NCBI GenBank assembly: GCA_015832175.1
Contig: WJXW01000002.1
Coordinates: 4,526,001-4,590,000, forward strand
Direction of reading: 5' to 3'
DNA: 64,000 nt
Origin: Paraphaeosphaeria minitans
Lineage: Eukaryota > Ascomycota > Dothideomycetes > Pleosporales > Didymosphaeriaceae
Program-made: the position numbers and the translations under genes
In this document: positions 22,064 through 32,877 of the stretch, one piece after another
Layout: each line of letters opens with the position of its first letter
Position numbering within the stretch: position 1 is the stretch's first letter
Notes under the pieces: generated by a model
Database searches by the model: none
Told to the model about the DNA's origin: nothing
Seen by the model: the letters and a program-made list of their open reading frames with translations, nothing else

Positions 22064-23329
22064 TCACGGCTCACCGGGCCACACCTCATCCGCAATCTCC
22101 CTCACCAACGCCAACTTCTTCATCATCCTCTCGATACCAATCAAGTTCCCCTCGGCGTGACTCGCAAACCCGCACTGCGGACTCATCCCCATCCCCTTCA
22201 GCGCGTCCTCCCTGCTCTCCCCCCGCCCCTCCGCCACGACGTCTGCCGCCTGCCAAATTCTCCTTTTCATCTCCTCCTTGTCCTCCAGCTCGGGAAACTT
22301 ACTCGTGATCACGCCCAGCACAACGTTCTTGCTCTTAGGCAGGTGCGCGAGCGGCTCGAAGCCGCCGGCCCGCGGCGTGTCGTACTCGAGGTAGTACGTG
22401 TGCATGTTGAGTTGCGTGAAGAGCTTGGTTGCGATGCGATCGTAGCCGCCCTCGGAAAAGTGGCGGCTGTTCACGAAGTTGCCCCGGCAGAGATGCACGC
22501 CGACGTGCATGTCGGCAGGGATTTTAATGACGCTGGCGTTGTAGAGGGCGATGTAGCGGTCGAGGAGTTGGTCGGCGGTGACGGTGTTGGACGCGTCTTC
22601 CTGCCAGCCTTTGAGCATCTTCTCGGAGCAAAAGTCTAGCGTGCGAGGGGTCAGTCGGGGGCAGAGGTTTGGGTGCGAGGGGAGGGGAGGGGGTTGCGTA
22701 CATGCGAGGTTCGGATCATCGAATTGTACGTTGCGCAATCCGGCTTGGTAGAGTATATTGAGCTCCACCTGGTACGCCTTCGCCACGTCGGCGAAGTACG
22801 CGTTGTAGTTTTCGTATACGTGCTTCGGGTACGCCTTCCCGTCGACGTATCTGAGATGATACCAGTTCGGCGCCGCCAGCGTGAGCTTCATCCCGCCCCA
22901 CTTGTCTTCCGGCAGCACGCTCTTCAGATACTCGACCTGCGCGACATACGTGCTCTCCCCCGTGTGTCTGATCTTGCCCGTGCAGTACACGCTCTCGCCC
23001 GGCTTGTGCCCCGTCTCCATGAAGGCCGCGATGTCCGGCACGTACAAGCGGAAGGTGTCGAGGGGCGGGTTCTGGATCTCCTCCATGCCGTCGAGGGCGG
23101 GCCAGAAGGTCCCCCAGAACATGTGGCGGCGGTACTCGCCGTCGGAGATGGCGTGAAAGCCGAGGTCGCGCTGCGTTTTGACAATGTCCGCGATGGCCTT
23201 GTCCTCGAGGGGCCGCAGTTCCTCGTCCGATTTCCCTTCTTTGTAGCGCGCGTCGAGGAGGGATTGCGGGCGCTTGAGGGAGCCGAGGTGCTCGGCGCGG
23301 AAGGGGGGATTCCGGTGGAGGGTGGACAT
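22064..23329 (-). CDS. MetE-like cobalamin-independent methyltransferase (UROD/MetE superfamily)
   Basis: Exons 23329-22702 and 22635-22064 join over a 66-bp intron to give 399 aa. The intron length is a multiple of three, so the unspliced frame is open, but splicing restores the family sequence DPNLAYFCSEKML, while retention adds a Pro-rich insert. The protein matches the single-domain relatives of the C-terminal half of methionine synthase MetE: PPFRAEHLGSL at the N terminus, ISDGEYRRHMFWG, QFDDPNL, then the zinc ligands His and Cys in HVGVHLCRGN, Glu in YYLEYDTPRAGG and Cys in GMSPQCGFAS. Full MetE is about 750 aa with two domains. This short type, like bacterial YxjG/YxjH, probably transfers methyl groups to homocysteine or another thiol, but the donor is unknown. 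The ATG at 23329 was chosen because the family begins there. An upstream in-frame ATG at 23431 adds a Thr/Arg-rich tail. Confidence 0.88.
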   Translation of the reverse strand: MSTLHRNPPFRAEHLGSLKRPQSLLDARYKEGKSDEELRPLEDKAIADIVKTQRDLGFHAISDGEYRRHMFWGTFWPALDGMEEIQNPPLDTFRLYVPDIAAFMETGHKPGESVYCTGKIRHTGESTYVAQVEYLKSVLPEDKWGGMKLTLAAPNWYHLRYVDGKAYPKHVYENYNAYFADVAKAYQVELNILYQAGLRNVQFDDPNLACTQPPPLPSHPNLCPRLTPRTLDFCSEKMLKGWQEDASNTVTADQLLDRYIALYNASVIKIPADMHVGVHLCRGNFVNSRHFSEGGYDRIATKLFTQLNMHTYYLEYDTPRAGGFEPLAHLPKSKNVVLGVITSKFPELEDKEEMKRRIWQAADVVAEGRGESREDALKGMGMSPQCGFASHAEGNLIGIERMMKKLALVREIADEVWPGEP

Positions 23330-24241
23330 TGTTGTGAGTGGAGTGGAGTGTTGATTTCGGGTCCGTCTGGTTGTTCGTTTTGGGCGGGAGGTGGTGCTTC
23401 GGGACCGGAATCGTGGAGGAAAGCAAAACAATCCGTTTCCACGCTGGACATAGATACCCTCCTACTTGTAAGTCCCCTCGCCCTCGGCATCCCTCCTTCT
23501 TGGTCGTCCGCTTCTCCTTCTTACGCGCCAGCCCTTGAAAAGGCGCATCATCCCACTCTTTCCGCTTCGACTAAGAAACCCAATTGGTCAAGCCGTCCAG
23601 AACTGCGTGGCCTGCAGGTCGGCAACATCTCTCCGCATCCACAGTCGCAAGAACGTCAGATCTTCGGTCCCTGCTGCTGCTGCCCCTCGTTTGGCCCCCG
23701 CTACCCCGCCAGAGGTGACGTCCACATACTCATGTTCCTAGGAGCGCTACCTATACGAGAACATTGTGTGCTATCTCAGAAACAGGAATAGAAGGTATAA
23801 GCTAGGCGCGCTGGTGGTGACTGATGAGCGACGAAGATGAGGCGGAAAGGCATATCTTGTAATTCAAAGGACGCTGGGCACCGTGATGGACGGTCCATAC
23901 CTAGTCGTTTAGGCCGGACGTTGTGTGCGGGGTGTATCGGACGTTGCGCACTGCTCCGTAGGTACGATTTCCGGAGCATCGGATTCGGATTCCAATCACC
24001 GCCGTTCACACAAAACACCAAGGACTCATCTGACCGCGAAGCAAAGTGAGATGGAGCAGGAGAAGTCATAGATGCATTCGTTTCCATAAATGCCACACCC
24101 AGCGGCACTGATCCTGTCCAAAGCCCAAAGCCCCCAAGGAAAACATGATGGTATCGGAACGAAAAGAGCGAACAGGGTGTAGCCCCCGACGTCGAGCAAA
24201 AAATGAAAAAGGAACACCAGAGCTCCAATTCGCATCCGACC
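23330..24241. other. Intergenic between two leftward genes
   Basis: Promoter of the MetE-like gene and 3' flank of the proline-rich gene. No coding pattern, RNA gene or repeat was recognised. Confidence 0.45.
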
Positions 24242-26485
24242 TCATAGCCTGCTGAAGTTCCGCGTAATCATGACCACCACCCCTGCAACGACCTTGATCA
24301 CAATCTGCAGCATGAACACGGCCGCCTTGAACGCAAATGTCAACACGGTGATCACCATTCGCGCGACAAGTGGTAATCCATCCCCATCCTTCTCCTTCTT
24401 CGCCTTCTTCGCCTTCTTCTTCTCCTTTGCGCTGACTTTGGCGCTGGGCTTAGACTGCCCATACCAGTCACCAAGTTCGATATCTTTGTCAAAGGAAGAC
24501 GAGTCCTCTGTAGACGGCGAGCGGGACTTGGTACTCCACTTCCGAAGCGTATGCGCCGGGGCCTTGACACCAACCTTCCCACCCACAGCATTGAACCCAT
24601 CTTTGAATGCCGCCTTGAACGCCTTCGCGTCAGATACCTCCGCGACGGTAGGATCTAGGGAGGGAACGGGCGGCGGTGCAAAGTTCTCGGTCGAGCCTGC
24701 GCGCGACTTTGCCTTTCGGCTACGGACGCTCTCGGCTACCGCGACGGAGAGCAGCGCTGCGGCTGCGACGTCCACGAGGAACGGATTGCTGAAGCGCGTG
24801 AGCGCACCGAGATTTAGCATGAGCGCGTCGTTGGTGAAGTCGAGGCGCGCGAGCATAGCGTCTTCAGGGGCAGCGTCCGTGGCAGTGGGCAACTGCGTAA
24901 CGCTCATTTCGCTGGGGGTGATGGAATACGGGCGCGTCTCGCGGCCCAAGCTGTCGAGTCGCGGCGGTGGCTGCAGAGGCGAGAAGCTGTTGGCGCGAGG
25001 TGAGGATGGGGAGAGGATATATGGGTTGAGGAGGGTGATGGAAGCGGGCTTTTGCGGTGCGTGAGGGGTAGGCGACATGTTGTGGCCGTATATGGCGGTG
25101 ATAGGGCGAGTGGATGGCTTGTTGATGAGGGAGCAGTCTCCTTCGATCCGGATGGGGAACGTGCCCAAGGTGGGATGTTGTAGCTGATAGGTCCCTTCCG
25201 GAGGCATTTGCAGTGCCCAGGGGTTGGTTTGGGGCTGCGGAGGGTCGCGTGTCCAGGTTAGAGCGCAGCATTCGCGTTGGGCGGCTCCGGCGAGCACATC
25301 TTCTGCGAGGCGCTGAGCTGCCGGTGAGGTCGCCCCGGGGTCCATGACAGCTATGTGGGACGCCGTTGGAGAGTTCGCCGCTGCATCGAGGGCCTGCAGT
25401 GCGGCTAGCTTAGGAAATATGCTGGTGAGTAGTGTCACAGGTTCCTGCTCATGAAGAGCGACTGGGCTGGCATTAACGGACGGTGGGGTCATGAGATCTA
25501 GCTGCGCGATAGGGAGGACGCGTGGCTGCGTAGGGTGGTGTCGCTGAATCAATAGCTCGTTCATGATGCTTTGAATATCGTCATCACCGGCGAGGTTCGA
25601 TTGTGCTAGGCTGTAAAATGGTAACGATGGTGTGGTGCCGAAAGTTATGGTAGGATTCGCTGCTGTTGCTCGGTGCATTCGCAGTGTGTATATCTGCACA
25701 GTCGGCGCTTCTTGACCGTTGGCAGCTACCCAGAGGTTGTCCAGAAGGTGAGAGGGTGTGAAGAAAGGTTTAGGTGGTGGACTGGCTGGTCCACTGCTGG
25801 CAATATTATGATGCGGAACGTAAAAGTCGGGAGAGTACGGAGACCGACTAATCTGAGTCCTTGGGATGTGGGTAGGCGAAGCTTGGGTTGGCTTGTACGC
25901 TTGTTGAGATAGAGACTTGGTCGGATCAAACACTGGGAAAATCGATCTCATTGAGGCCTCTGGCTGAGGGGTCATCGTGCGCTGAGCAGTGCTGTTCGCT
26001 CGTACCAAGGTCTCGGCTGTTGAGAACGCTGGAGATACCGTTCGATTCAATTCGGGGCCCACGATCTGCGATCTGTAGTTGAAGCCATCCTGCAGTGCCA
26101 CAGGTGGTGACTGAGCCCTACGCTCAGGAGTTCTTCTGGGCGGAGTGCTATGTTGTTGAGGAGCTGCCTCTCTCGGTCGCGGCGGAGGGCCAGGTCTTTG
26201 ATGGCGGGGAGGAGTCTGTATCGTCAGAGTGGGGAGATGTGCTCTTAGAGGAGCTGCCACTGTCGGGGGCGGTGGTGGAGGCGGTGGTAGTATTGAGTCG
26301 TTCTCCGAGGATATCGGGACCTCGTTGACCTGGATTACGAGTTCATGAAAGTCGGCTGCACTGTCCATACGTTCCACTTGTCCGGGTTCTGGACTGGCAG
26401 GCTTCGGTCGAAGCTGCTTGCTGTTTGGACTCGTCTGCCTCGGACGAGGTGGTGGAGGAAACAATTGAAGCCCAGAGCCAGTCAT
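24242..26485 (-). CDS. Large proline-rich protein with C-terminal membrane anchor
   Basis: A single uninterrupted frame of 747 aa. The first 250 residues are disordered and proline-rich (PPPPRPRQTS, then a run of eight prolines). The middle region (about 270-560) is more ordered, with LLDNLWVAANGQEAPTVQIY, ECCALTWTRDPP and GTYQLQHPTLGTFPIRIEG reading like a beta-rich domain. Residues about 560-590 (NPFLVDVAAAALLSVAVAES) are hydrophobic. A Lys-rich stretch (AKEKKKAKKAKKEKDG) precedes a long C-terminal hydrophobic segment (VITVLTFAFKAAVFMLQIVI), so a tail-anchored membrane protein is likely. I do not know a function. The layout is common among conserved hypotheticals of this fungal group. Confidence 0.8.
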   Translation of the reverse strand: MTGSGLQLFPPPPRPRQTSPNSKQLRPKPASPEPGQVERMDSAADFHELVIQVNEVPISSENDSILPPPPPPPPTVAAPLRAHLPTLTIQTPPRHQRPGPPPRPREAAPQQHSTPPRRTPERRAQSPPVALQDGFNYRSQIVGPELNRTVSPAFSTAETLVRANSTAQRTMTPQPEASMRSIFPVFDPTKSLSQQAYKPTQASPTHIPRTQISRSPYSPDFYVPHHNIASSGPASPPPKPFFTPSHLLDNLWVAANGQEAPTVQIYTLRMHRATAANPTITFGTTPSLPFYSLAQSNLAGDDDIQSIMNELLIQRHHPTQPRVLPIAQLDLMTPPSVNASPVALHEQEPVTLLTSIFPKLAALQALDAAANSPTASHIAVMDPGATSPAAQRLAEDVLAGAAQRECCALTWTRDPPQPQTNPWALQMPPEGTYQLQHPTLGTFPIRIEGDCSLINKPSTRPITAIYGHNMSPTPHAPQKPASITLLNPYILSPSSPRANSFSPLQPPPRLDSLGRETRPYSITPSEMSVTQLPTATDAAPEDAMLARLDFTNDALMLNLGALTRFSNPFLVDVAAAALLSVAVAESVRSRKAKSRAGSTENFAPPPVPSLDPTVAEVSDAKAFKAAFKDGFNAVGGKVGVKAPAHTLRKWSTKSRSPSTEDSSSFDKDIELGDWYGQSKPSAKVSAKEKKKAKKAKKEKDGDGLPLVARMVITVLTFAFKAAVFMLQIVIKVVAGVVVMITRNFSRL

Positions 26486-27856
26486 GACGATCCTTCTCTT
26501 ACGTTGATAAATCCGTTACAAGACACAGCTGTAGGCCCACTGGGAGGAGTTGAGAGGTCCGAAACTCAGAGTTGCTAACTTCAAAGCTGGATCATGGTGG
26601 ACGATGCTCGGAGTCGGATAAGCAGGGTCGAGGGAGTATAAGATGGGTGCGTTACACGCTGCAGCAAGCCTATGGGAAACGGTGAGGTATGCAGCGAGCA
26701 ATAGCGGCTCTGGGGTGTTTTCCCGTGCAGACGAACCTCCTTCGGGCATTGCAGTATGGCACGCGGCCCAATAAGCAGGCATGTAATCCTGGGCGCTTAA
26801 CTCAGATGATAGGCGGCGGTTATAATTTTGGTGGTTGGTTGTTTCATTGTAAGCGCTGGCACCTGCAGCTCGCTACACCGCCAATCGAAACCGCGAAGCC
26901 CCTACACTTTGCGACGATTCGCCAGACGTTGTGTTCTGGCCTCGCGCATGGTGGCTCGATGTATGTGATGGGCCACGGCGGGCCGAAGCGGTCTCTGCGT
27001 AGTCTATTACGAGCGCCTAAGTGGACTGAGGCCATTGCTCTTGGCTGTCTGCCGGCACAATCCGACACGGGGGATGCCATGCCTCAGTGATCCATTTTCG
27101 AAGCGGACGATGAAGAAGCTCATATGGATCTTACGCTTCCGAATGCAAGACGTGGTAGCTGTCACTAATTCCAGTGCACCGTGATATTAGATCGATGACT
27201 GATCATTTCTGGTTGCAAGCGTAGCGGTGGAGGTGTGGATCGACGTGTGGATCGACATGTCTGTTTACTTCAGGCGGTCGACGGCTTGAAGCAATGCAGC
27301 CACCAGGAATGTCAGCGGCTGCGCGACAGGTGCGGGTGCGCGTGGTGTTTTGTAGCCGCCAAAGCCAGGGCTAGAATGGCTTAGCCGGAGCTCCACCAGC
27401 CTCCACGATGGTATACATCCTCTGACAACTCGGCTTTCATTCGACTCATGTTCCGCTGGCGCGGAAACGGTGATGCCTTCAAAGACTGAAGGAAGCCAGG
27501 CTGATTCGGAAATCTGCCCTGCGAGCGCATATGGTGTCCATACGATAGGTACGAGCAGCGTGCGTAGCCACTGAAGGATCTGGTGTGAATGGCCGTGCAA
27601 GAAGAGCAGGACGGCAGATGGATACTGGGCACCAGTGAAGGCGGTGTCATGATCAGACGATGGTAGGTATATTGACGTTCGGGGGCGGTGATGTAGTGGC
27701 AGGGCTCAGGACCCAGGTGCGCTGTGCTCAGTGCCAGACGGCACGTGCCGTGCTGCCCCTCGCTCTTGCCCCTCGTTTCGCTTATCGATAAGATTAATTT
27801 TCGCGAGGCGCAAAGCGTCATGGCCAAAGTTCGACTGCCGTCAAATCACCCTCATC
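26486..27856. other. Intergenic with a possible small leftward gene end
   Basis: Minus-strand bases 27704-27265 form an open frame without an internal ATG near its start. It reads IYLPSSDHDTAFTGAQYPSA, then LLFLHGHSHQILQWLRTLLV, and ends PVAQPLTFLVAALLQAVDRLK. The hydrophobic patches look protein-like and it could be the last exon of a small gene overlapping the HGH1 promoter, but no upstream exon could be fixed. Other frames (plus 26689-27090) have no supporting features. The HGH1 promoter lies at the right end. Confidence 0.3.
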
Positions 27857-29124
27857 ATGCCTACCGAGCTAGAGGAGCTGGTGGAATTCCTGTAAGTGAT
27901 GGAAGTCTTTACTGAGCTGATCATCATTTTCTGACCCGGACAGACACCATGGAAACACGCAGATTCGCCAGGTCGCTGCAGAGAATCTGCTGGGCTACTC
28001 GCAGGCCGACTTGCCTCTCTTCAAGCGCAACCAGCTTGAGCCTGTCAAGGATTTGAAGCTCCTCGTGAAAGACTACGGACCTATAGCGAATAATGCTCTT
28101 ACCATGCTCATCAACATCTCACACGACGGCGAAATCCTCAAGTCGCTGAACGATGACGCCTTCCTCGAGGTCTTGCTGTCGCGAATAACAGTATGTCAGT
28201 TCATCGACACCGGGAGTGCAAGGGCCGATACTGACAGGAGAACAGAACAAGAAGGAGCCCAACGCGAATGAGATGGCCATGCTGCTCGCCAACATGGCCA
28301 AGGACGACTCGCTGCAGCGCGTCTTGAAGCTCAAGCGCGCTGTGCCCAAAGAGCTTTCCACGTCAGAGTGGGCTATGGACCAGTTGATGGACTGCTTCGT
28401 CAAGGGTGCAGAAGGCGCCTATAACAAGGACGCCGACTACGACTACCTGGCCTACTTCTTCGCCGACTTGTCCAAGTTTCCCGAGGGCCGCGAATACATG
28501 ACTACACCGCAAGCGCACGACTCTGACATCATACCGTTGACCAAGTTGCAAGTGTTCACATCGCACGCCTCGCACATCCGTCGCCTCGGTGTAGCGTCGA
28601 CCCTCAAAAACTGCGCATTCCATGTCCCGGCGCATCAGACCCTCGTTTCGAATCTTAACCCCGATCCGACTCTTCCACCACCACACATTGGCGTAAACCT
28701 GCTTCCTTATATTCTTCTCCCCCTTATGGGACCCGAAGAGTACTCCGACGAAGACACAGAGGGCATGCTCGAGGAGCTACAGTTGCTAGAGCCGGATAAG
28801 GAACGTGAGAAGGACCTCGAGATCATGAAGACGCATCTCGAGACTCTACTTCTGCTATGTACGACGGTCGAAGGCAGAAAGGTGATGAGAGAAGTGAAGG
28901 TGTATCCAATCGTACGGGAATGCCATCTCCAAGTTGAGGACGATGGAGTCCGGGAGGCGTGCGATCGCGTTGTGCAGATCATCATGCGGAACGAGGAGGG
29001 TGAGGAAGAGGAGATACCCCATGGAGCCATGAGTGCAGCGGGAGCAGGCGCGGGGAAGATGGTGGCGCTGAAGAACGAAGCTGAGGAGGAAGATGAAGAC
29101 GAGCAGATAGTCGAGATATGCTAG
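27857..29124 (+). CDS. HGH1: Hgh1 homologue, eEF2-folding co-chaperone
   Basis: Three exons (27857-27891, 27944-28190, 28246-29124) with introns of 52 and 55 bp give 386 aa, close to yeast Hgh1. The first exon encodes only MPTELEELVEFL. The protein is an all-helical armadillo-like repeat: HHGNTQIRQVAAENLLGYS, then ANNALTMLINISHD, AMLLANMAKDD, DYLAYFFADLSKFPEGREYM, RRLGVASTLKNCAFH, and the Hgh1 C-terminal signature LLPYILLPLMGPEEYSDED then LLLLCTTVEGRKVMREVKVYP. The end is acidic (EAEEEDEDEQIVEIC). Hgh1 brings eEF2 to the TRiC/CCT chaperonin. The tiny first exon is supported by clean splice sites and by conserved residues on both sides of the junction. Confidence 0.93.
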
Positions 29125-29606
29125 TTATCACGACATGTTGAAATAAGGATACCTACTGTCAATTGCAAAATGGACTTGTGCCTGCTTTGAGTGCCGGTGC
29201 ACCTGCCTCATCCATTTCATCGGGCGCTCTCTTCATTTTCACACGTTGGCCCATCCGGAATATGGTAGTCGGTCCTACGTAGCAGTTGTCTTCCTCGCTA
29301 TCATCGAGGTCTCCCACCCGTCGCGTAAAATAAGCCCGCGGTTATTTCCACAACACGCCAACCTAAACACCACTAGCCCGCTGGTTAGCGCCGATAGGTA
29401 GTGCGGATATCGACGACGGACGCCTCCCCTCATACCCGAAATCGAAAAGATGTGCGGTTTCGCTCTCCGTCATGGATTCTAGTTCCATCCGGGACCGCAG
29501 GTCTCTCTTCCATTGTGCCCGCTCACGTTCTCTTTGTTCCTATTAGATAGTTGTGTAACATACATCGCAAGAGTCGGGAAATGGCTTGGATAGACTTTGC
29601 TGCGTC
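29125..29606. other. Intergenic between HGH1 and MFS gene
   Basis: 3' flank of HGH1 and promoter of the transporter. No gene or repeat was recognised. Confidence 0.45.
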
Positions 29607-31367
29607 ATGATGAATTCAGATGAGAAGGGCCCAGCTACGGGCGTGGGTGTTGACCTCGATGCAACACCAACGCCAATATCCGGACCTTCGTCGCCGACGA
29701 TATCTTCAACGAGGAACAGGTGGCGATGGCGCAGGGTCTACGACATTCTCATGTACACGCCGCCGCGATGTCGATGGGATCCGGACAAACCGCCGCAGTT
29801 CTCGATGGGCATGAATGTCTTATTTGCGTTTGCTTCGGGCTTCACCGTCGCGAATTTGTATTACAGTCATCCGATCTTGAACATCTTGGCCGACGATTTC
29901 TGCGTCAAGTATGAAGATGTGGCGCAGATTCCGACCGTGATGCAGGCTGGGTATGCGGCGGGGTTGTTGTTCTTGTGTCCGTTGGGGGATCTGCTGCCGC
30001 GGAGGCCATTTGTGGTGGGATTGGTTGGTATAACGGCGACGTTGTGGTGAGTCTGAACCCTCTCTCTATCTCTTTTTAAGTAGATGGACATGAAGTGACT
30101 AGGGTTTGTTTTCGGAAACAGCCAGCACATTGTCAGATGAAGACGGAGGAAATTTCAAGAGGCAACGCTGACTTTACGCAGGCTCGGACTTTGCTTGACA
30201 TCCAACCTGGGTGTATTTACCGCAATATCTTTCCTTGTATCGATAACTACAGTCACACCGCAGCTTATGCTTCCTCTCGTGGGTGATCTGGCCCCTCCGC
30301 ATCGTCGCGCAGCTGCTCTCTCAGTCGTGGTGTCTGGGCTTCAGCTCGGAATCCTCGTTGCGCGCGTCCTCTCCGGTACTATTTCCAACTTTGTCACCTG
30401 GCGCGCTGTCTATTGGATGGCATTCGGACTACAGTACCTCATCTTCATTCTGCTCTGGTTCTTCATGCCCGACTACCCTGCGACCAACACCTCCCTAAAT
30501 TACTTCCACCTCCTCTGGAGCATCGTGCAGATGCTCACCCGGCACCCCGTTCTTGTTCAGGCCTGTCTCGCAGGCTTCTTCACCAGCTCTACCTTTACGT
30601 CTTTCTGGACAACTCTAACCTTCCTCCTCGCCGGCGCGCCGTACTTCTACAGTCCTCTAGTCATCGGCCTCTTCGGCCTCATCGGCATCGCAGCCATGTG
30701 CATCGGCCCCGTCTACGCGCGCAAAGTCACGGATAAATTCGTGCCACACATGACCGTTCTCTTCGGCCTGTTCTGCTGCATGCTCGGCATCTGCTTCGGC
30801 ACCTACCTCGGCACGTTCACGGTCGCGGGGCCCGTTTTGCAGGCGTTCCTCCTCGACTTCGGCATGCAGACTGCGCAGATTGCTAACCGAAGTGCCATCT
30901 ACGCGATCGAGCCGACGCGCAGGAATGGCGTGAATACCGCCTTCATGGTCGCGACATTCTGTGGGCAGCTCATGGGTACGGCAGCGGGGAGTCACATCTA
31001 TGCTGAGGCAGGCTGGATTGGAAGTGGCAGTGCTAGTGTGGGCTTCGTCGGGGCCGCCGTACTAGTCATGATTGTGCGAGGACCGTGGGAGTCGCGATGG
31101 GTTGGTTGGAGAGGAGGGTGGAGCTTCAAGAAGAAAAACCAGAACAGTGCAGACGGGAAAACGGCCGAGGCAGGAAATGCGATTCGTGGACAGGGGTCTG
31201 CAGACGAGGAGTTTCGTGTAGAGGGCAAAGCGGTGGAGGAGGTCGCTGCTGAGGAAGGGCATGAGAGACAACTGAAGGACGACCGCGAGGTAGAGGTGGG
31301 TGGCAGATTGAGCGAGGAGAGCAAGAGGAGTAGTAGGGTAGATGAGATTAGTCCTGTACAAACGTAG
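29607..31367 (+). CDS. MFS transporter with acidic/charged cytoplasmic tail
   Basis: Exons 29607-30046 and 30182-31367 join across a 135-bp intron, longer than the others in this window, giving 541 aa. The junction TLW-LGLCLTSNLGVF keeps helix 3 intact. The core is a 12-helix major facilitator resembling the bacterial-type YfmO/YdhP drug exporters: ANLYYSHPILNILADDF near helix 1, QAGYAAGLLFLCPLGDLLPRR as loop 2-3, PLVGDLAPPHRRAAALS in the helix 4-5 loop, then VSGLQLGILVARVLSGTI. The last 100 residues are hydrophilic (Lys/Glu-rich) and probably cytoplasmic. Substrate unknown. Two adjacent ATGs (29607 and 29610) could start it. Confidence 0.85.
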
Positions 31368-31709
31368 GTACCCGTTTGCCTGTAGAATGGCGAGGGATGA
31401 AATATTCGAAACAAACTCCGCAACAACTACCTAGCGACTAGAGCTTGGAAATTCCACAGGAAACGTAAACTTGTGAATTGTGTAAGTTCATACCTGCCAG
31501 CAACCACTTGTCCATTGATAATTAGATACAACTAGTATAAGCGCAGAGTTCAAACCATCAGTCCATGTATAGAAGACTCTCTTCAACTCTAGTATCTACT
31601 CTAATTCTTACCGATATAAATTTGATACACGCCACATCCCCATTGAGAGCCACTCACCTCGTGCTATGTGTTATATCTGAGGCTCTTACATGAAGGAAAT
31701 GAGTTTATT
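31368..31709. other. AT-rich intergenic DNA
   Basis: 3' flank of the transporter gene. Nothing coding was recognised. Confidence 0.4.
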
Positions 31710-32220
31710 TCATAGCCTTGCCATCATGGAAAGAAAAATAAGTGCAGAGTACCAGAAGTGGGTCTTGATGATCACAGCCTCGGGGAGTTCGAATGTCGTT
31801 ACTATTACCAGGAGTATGATATCCCTAGCAACAATACAATGCCTCCGATCGTTGGTATGGTCGCTGCCGCTGCATCGAACTTTATAAGCAACCCCAGGGA
31901 AGCTCGCTACGGTCTTTATCACATTACTCAGGTCTCCGGATGCTGCAAACAAAAGGTCAAAGTCGCCACCCATATCTTAAGGCCCTCATTATCGTTTAAA
32001 TTGAGCATAGCGAATGCAGACTTATTTCCCCAGTCATGGATACCACCATAAGGCAGTTGCGGTGTCAGGTGCAGGAACAATTCGACCTTTGGGGCGCGAT
32101 TTTCATGCATCCATCCGGGGATCTTTTTTATCGGATGCGTGAGTGCGGATCGGCAAATTCCTTTGTGGCGCTTATATCTTTCCTTTGACATTCTTTTGAA
32201 CGGCACTGGAGGACCCATGT
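31710..32220 (-). pseudogene. MYND zinc finger / DUF4470 protein remnant
   Basis: Read leftward, three pieces in different frames line up with fungal MYND-finger proteins that carry DUF4470. First, QCRSKECQRKD (about 32210-32180) then, after a frame change, YKRHKGICRS is the second half of a MYND finger. Second, GWMHENRAP then GIHDWGNKSAFAMLNLNDNEG is the family's linker and W-G-N motif. Third, after another frame change near 31970, DFDLLFAASGDLSNVIKT and VARDIILLVIVTTFELPEA then HFWYSALI is the DUF4470 core. At least two frameshifts and a missing first half of the finger make it a pseudogene. The family is expanded and variable in filamentous ascomycetes and its role is not well known. Confidence 0.65.
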
Positions 32221-32877
32221 GCTTTAGTGAGGACCACAAATTTAGGGATGAAGCAATACGATTGCTTTCGTGCAGTACGACATTGCTTGGATTGGACTTG
32301 ATGCATTGATCGGGTGCCACCTTAGACCCTGCACACATAGTTCTTTACCGGGCACTGAGTAGTTCAGATACGTACCTACCTAGTCAAGCGAAGTTTATTC
32401 TCATCAGTCTGAGGATTCTGAATCAGGCTGAGCCTTTAAAGCCCAAGCCCCTTAATTGTGATGATTATGTCCCTCGAGAACGGCAACCGTGGTGGTTTAT
32501 TCATGTCGATTGCTGCAGATATCAATCTCGATTCGATGATTGAATCATGGCGTGGAGGGCATTTCATCTGTGGGTGGCGCTTTCGATGATATATGCACGC
32601 TCATCGCCGATTACTGGTACCCTGACACAGCCAAAGTATACATCGCAAGACCATTCGTTCTTCAACAAGGTTACCTTGATCTTGTGCAAGGTAATGGTAG
32701 TGTCGGGCTAGTGCAGGTGATCAGATGGAGCTTAGCTAGCACGTGACACGGAGAAGGAGTGCTATTGATCCGGCGAGCCCAAGCTTTCGTGAAGCGGGAG
32801 CCAATCACAGGACAGTCCGCTCCGCAAGAAAAAGTTGCGAGCGCATCGCGGCAATACTGCAAGCAGCAACATTCACG
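32221..32877. other. Intergenic, UTP21 promoter at right end
   Basis: The left half may hold further eroded sequence of the MYND/DUF4470 remnant, but I could not align it. The right 150 bp should contain the UTP21 promoter. No repeats were noted. Confidence 0.4.

Noticed and set aside
26689..27090. 133-codon open frame on the plus strand
   Set aside because: Cys/Arg/Gly-rich with no conserved look. It lies in promoter-type DNA between two convincing genes.
27265..27704. Membrane protein gene on the minus strand overlapping the HGH1 promoter
   Set aside because: Protein-like patches exist, but there is no start codon or supportable upstream exon, so it is only mentioned within the intergenic entry.
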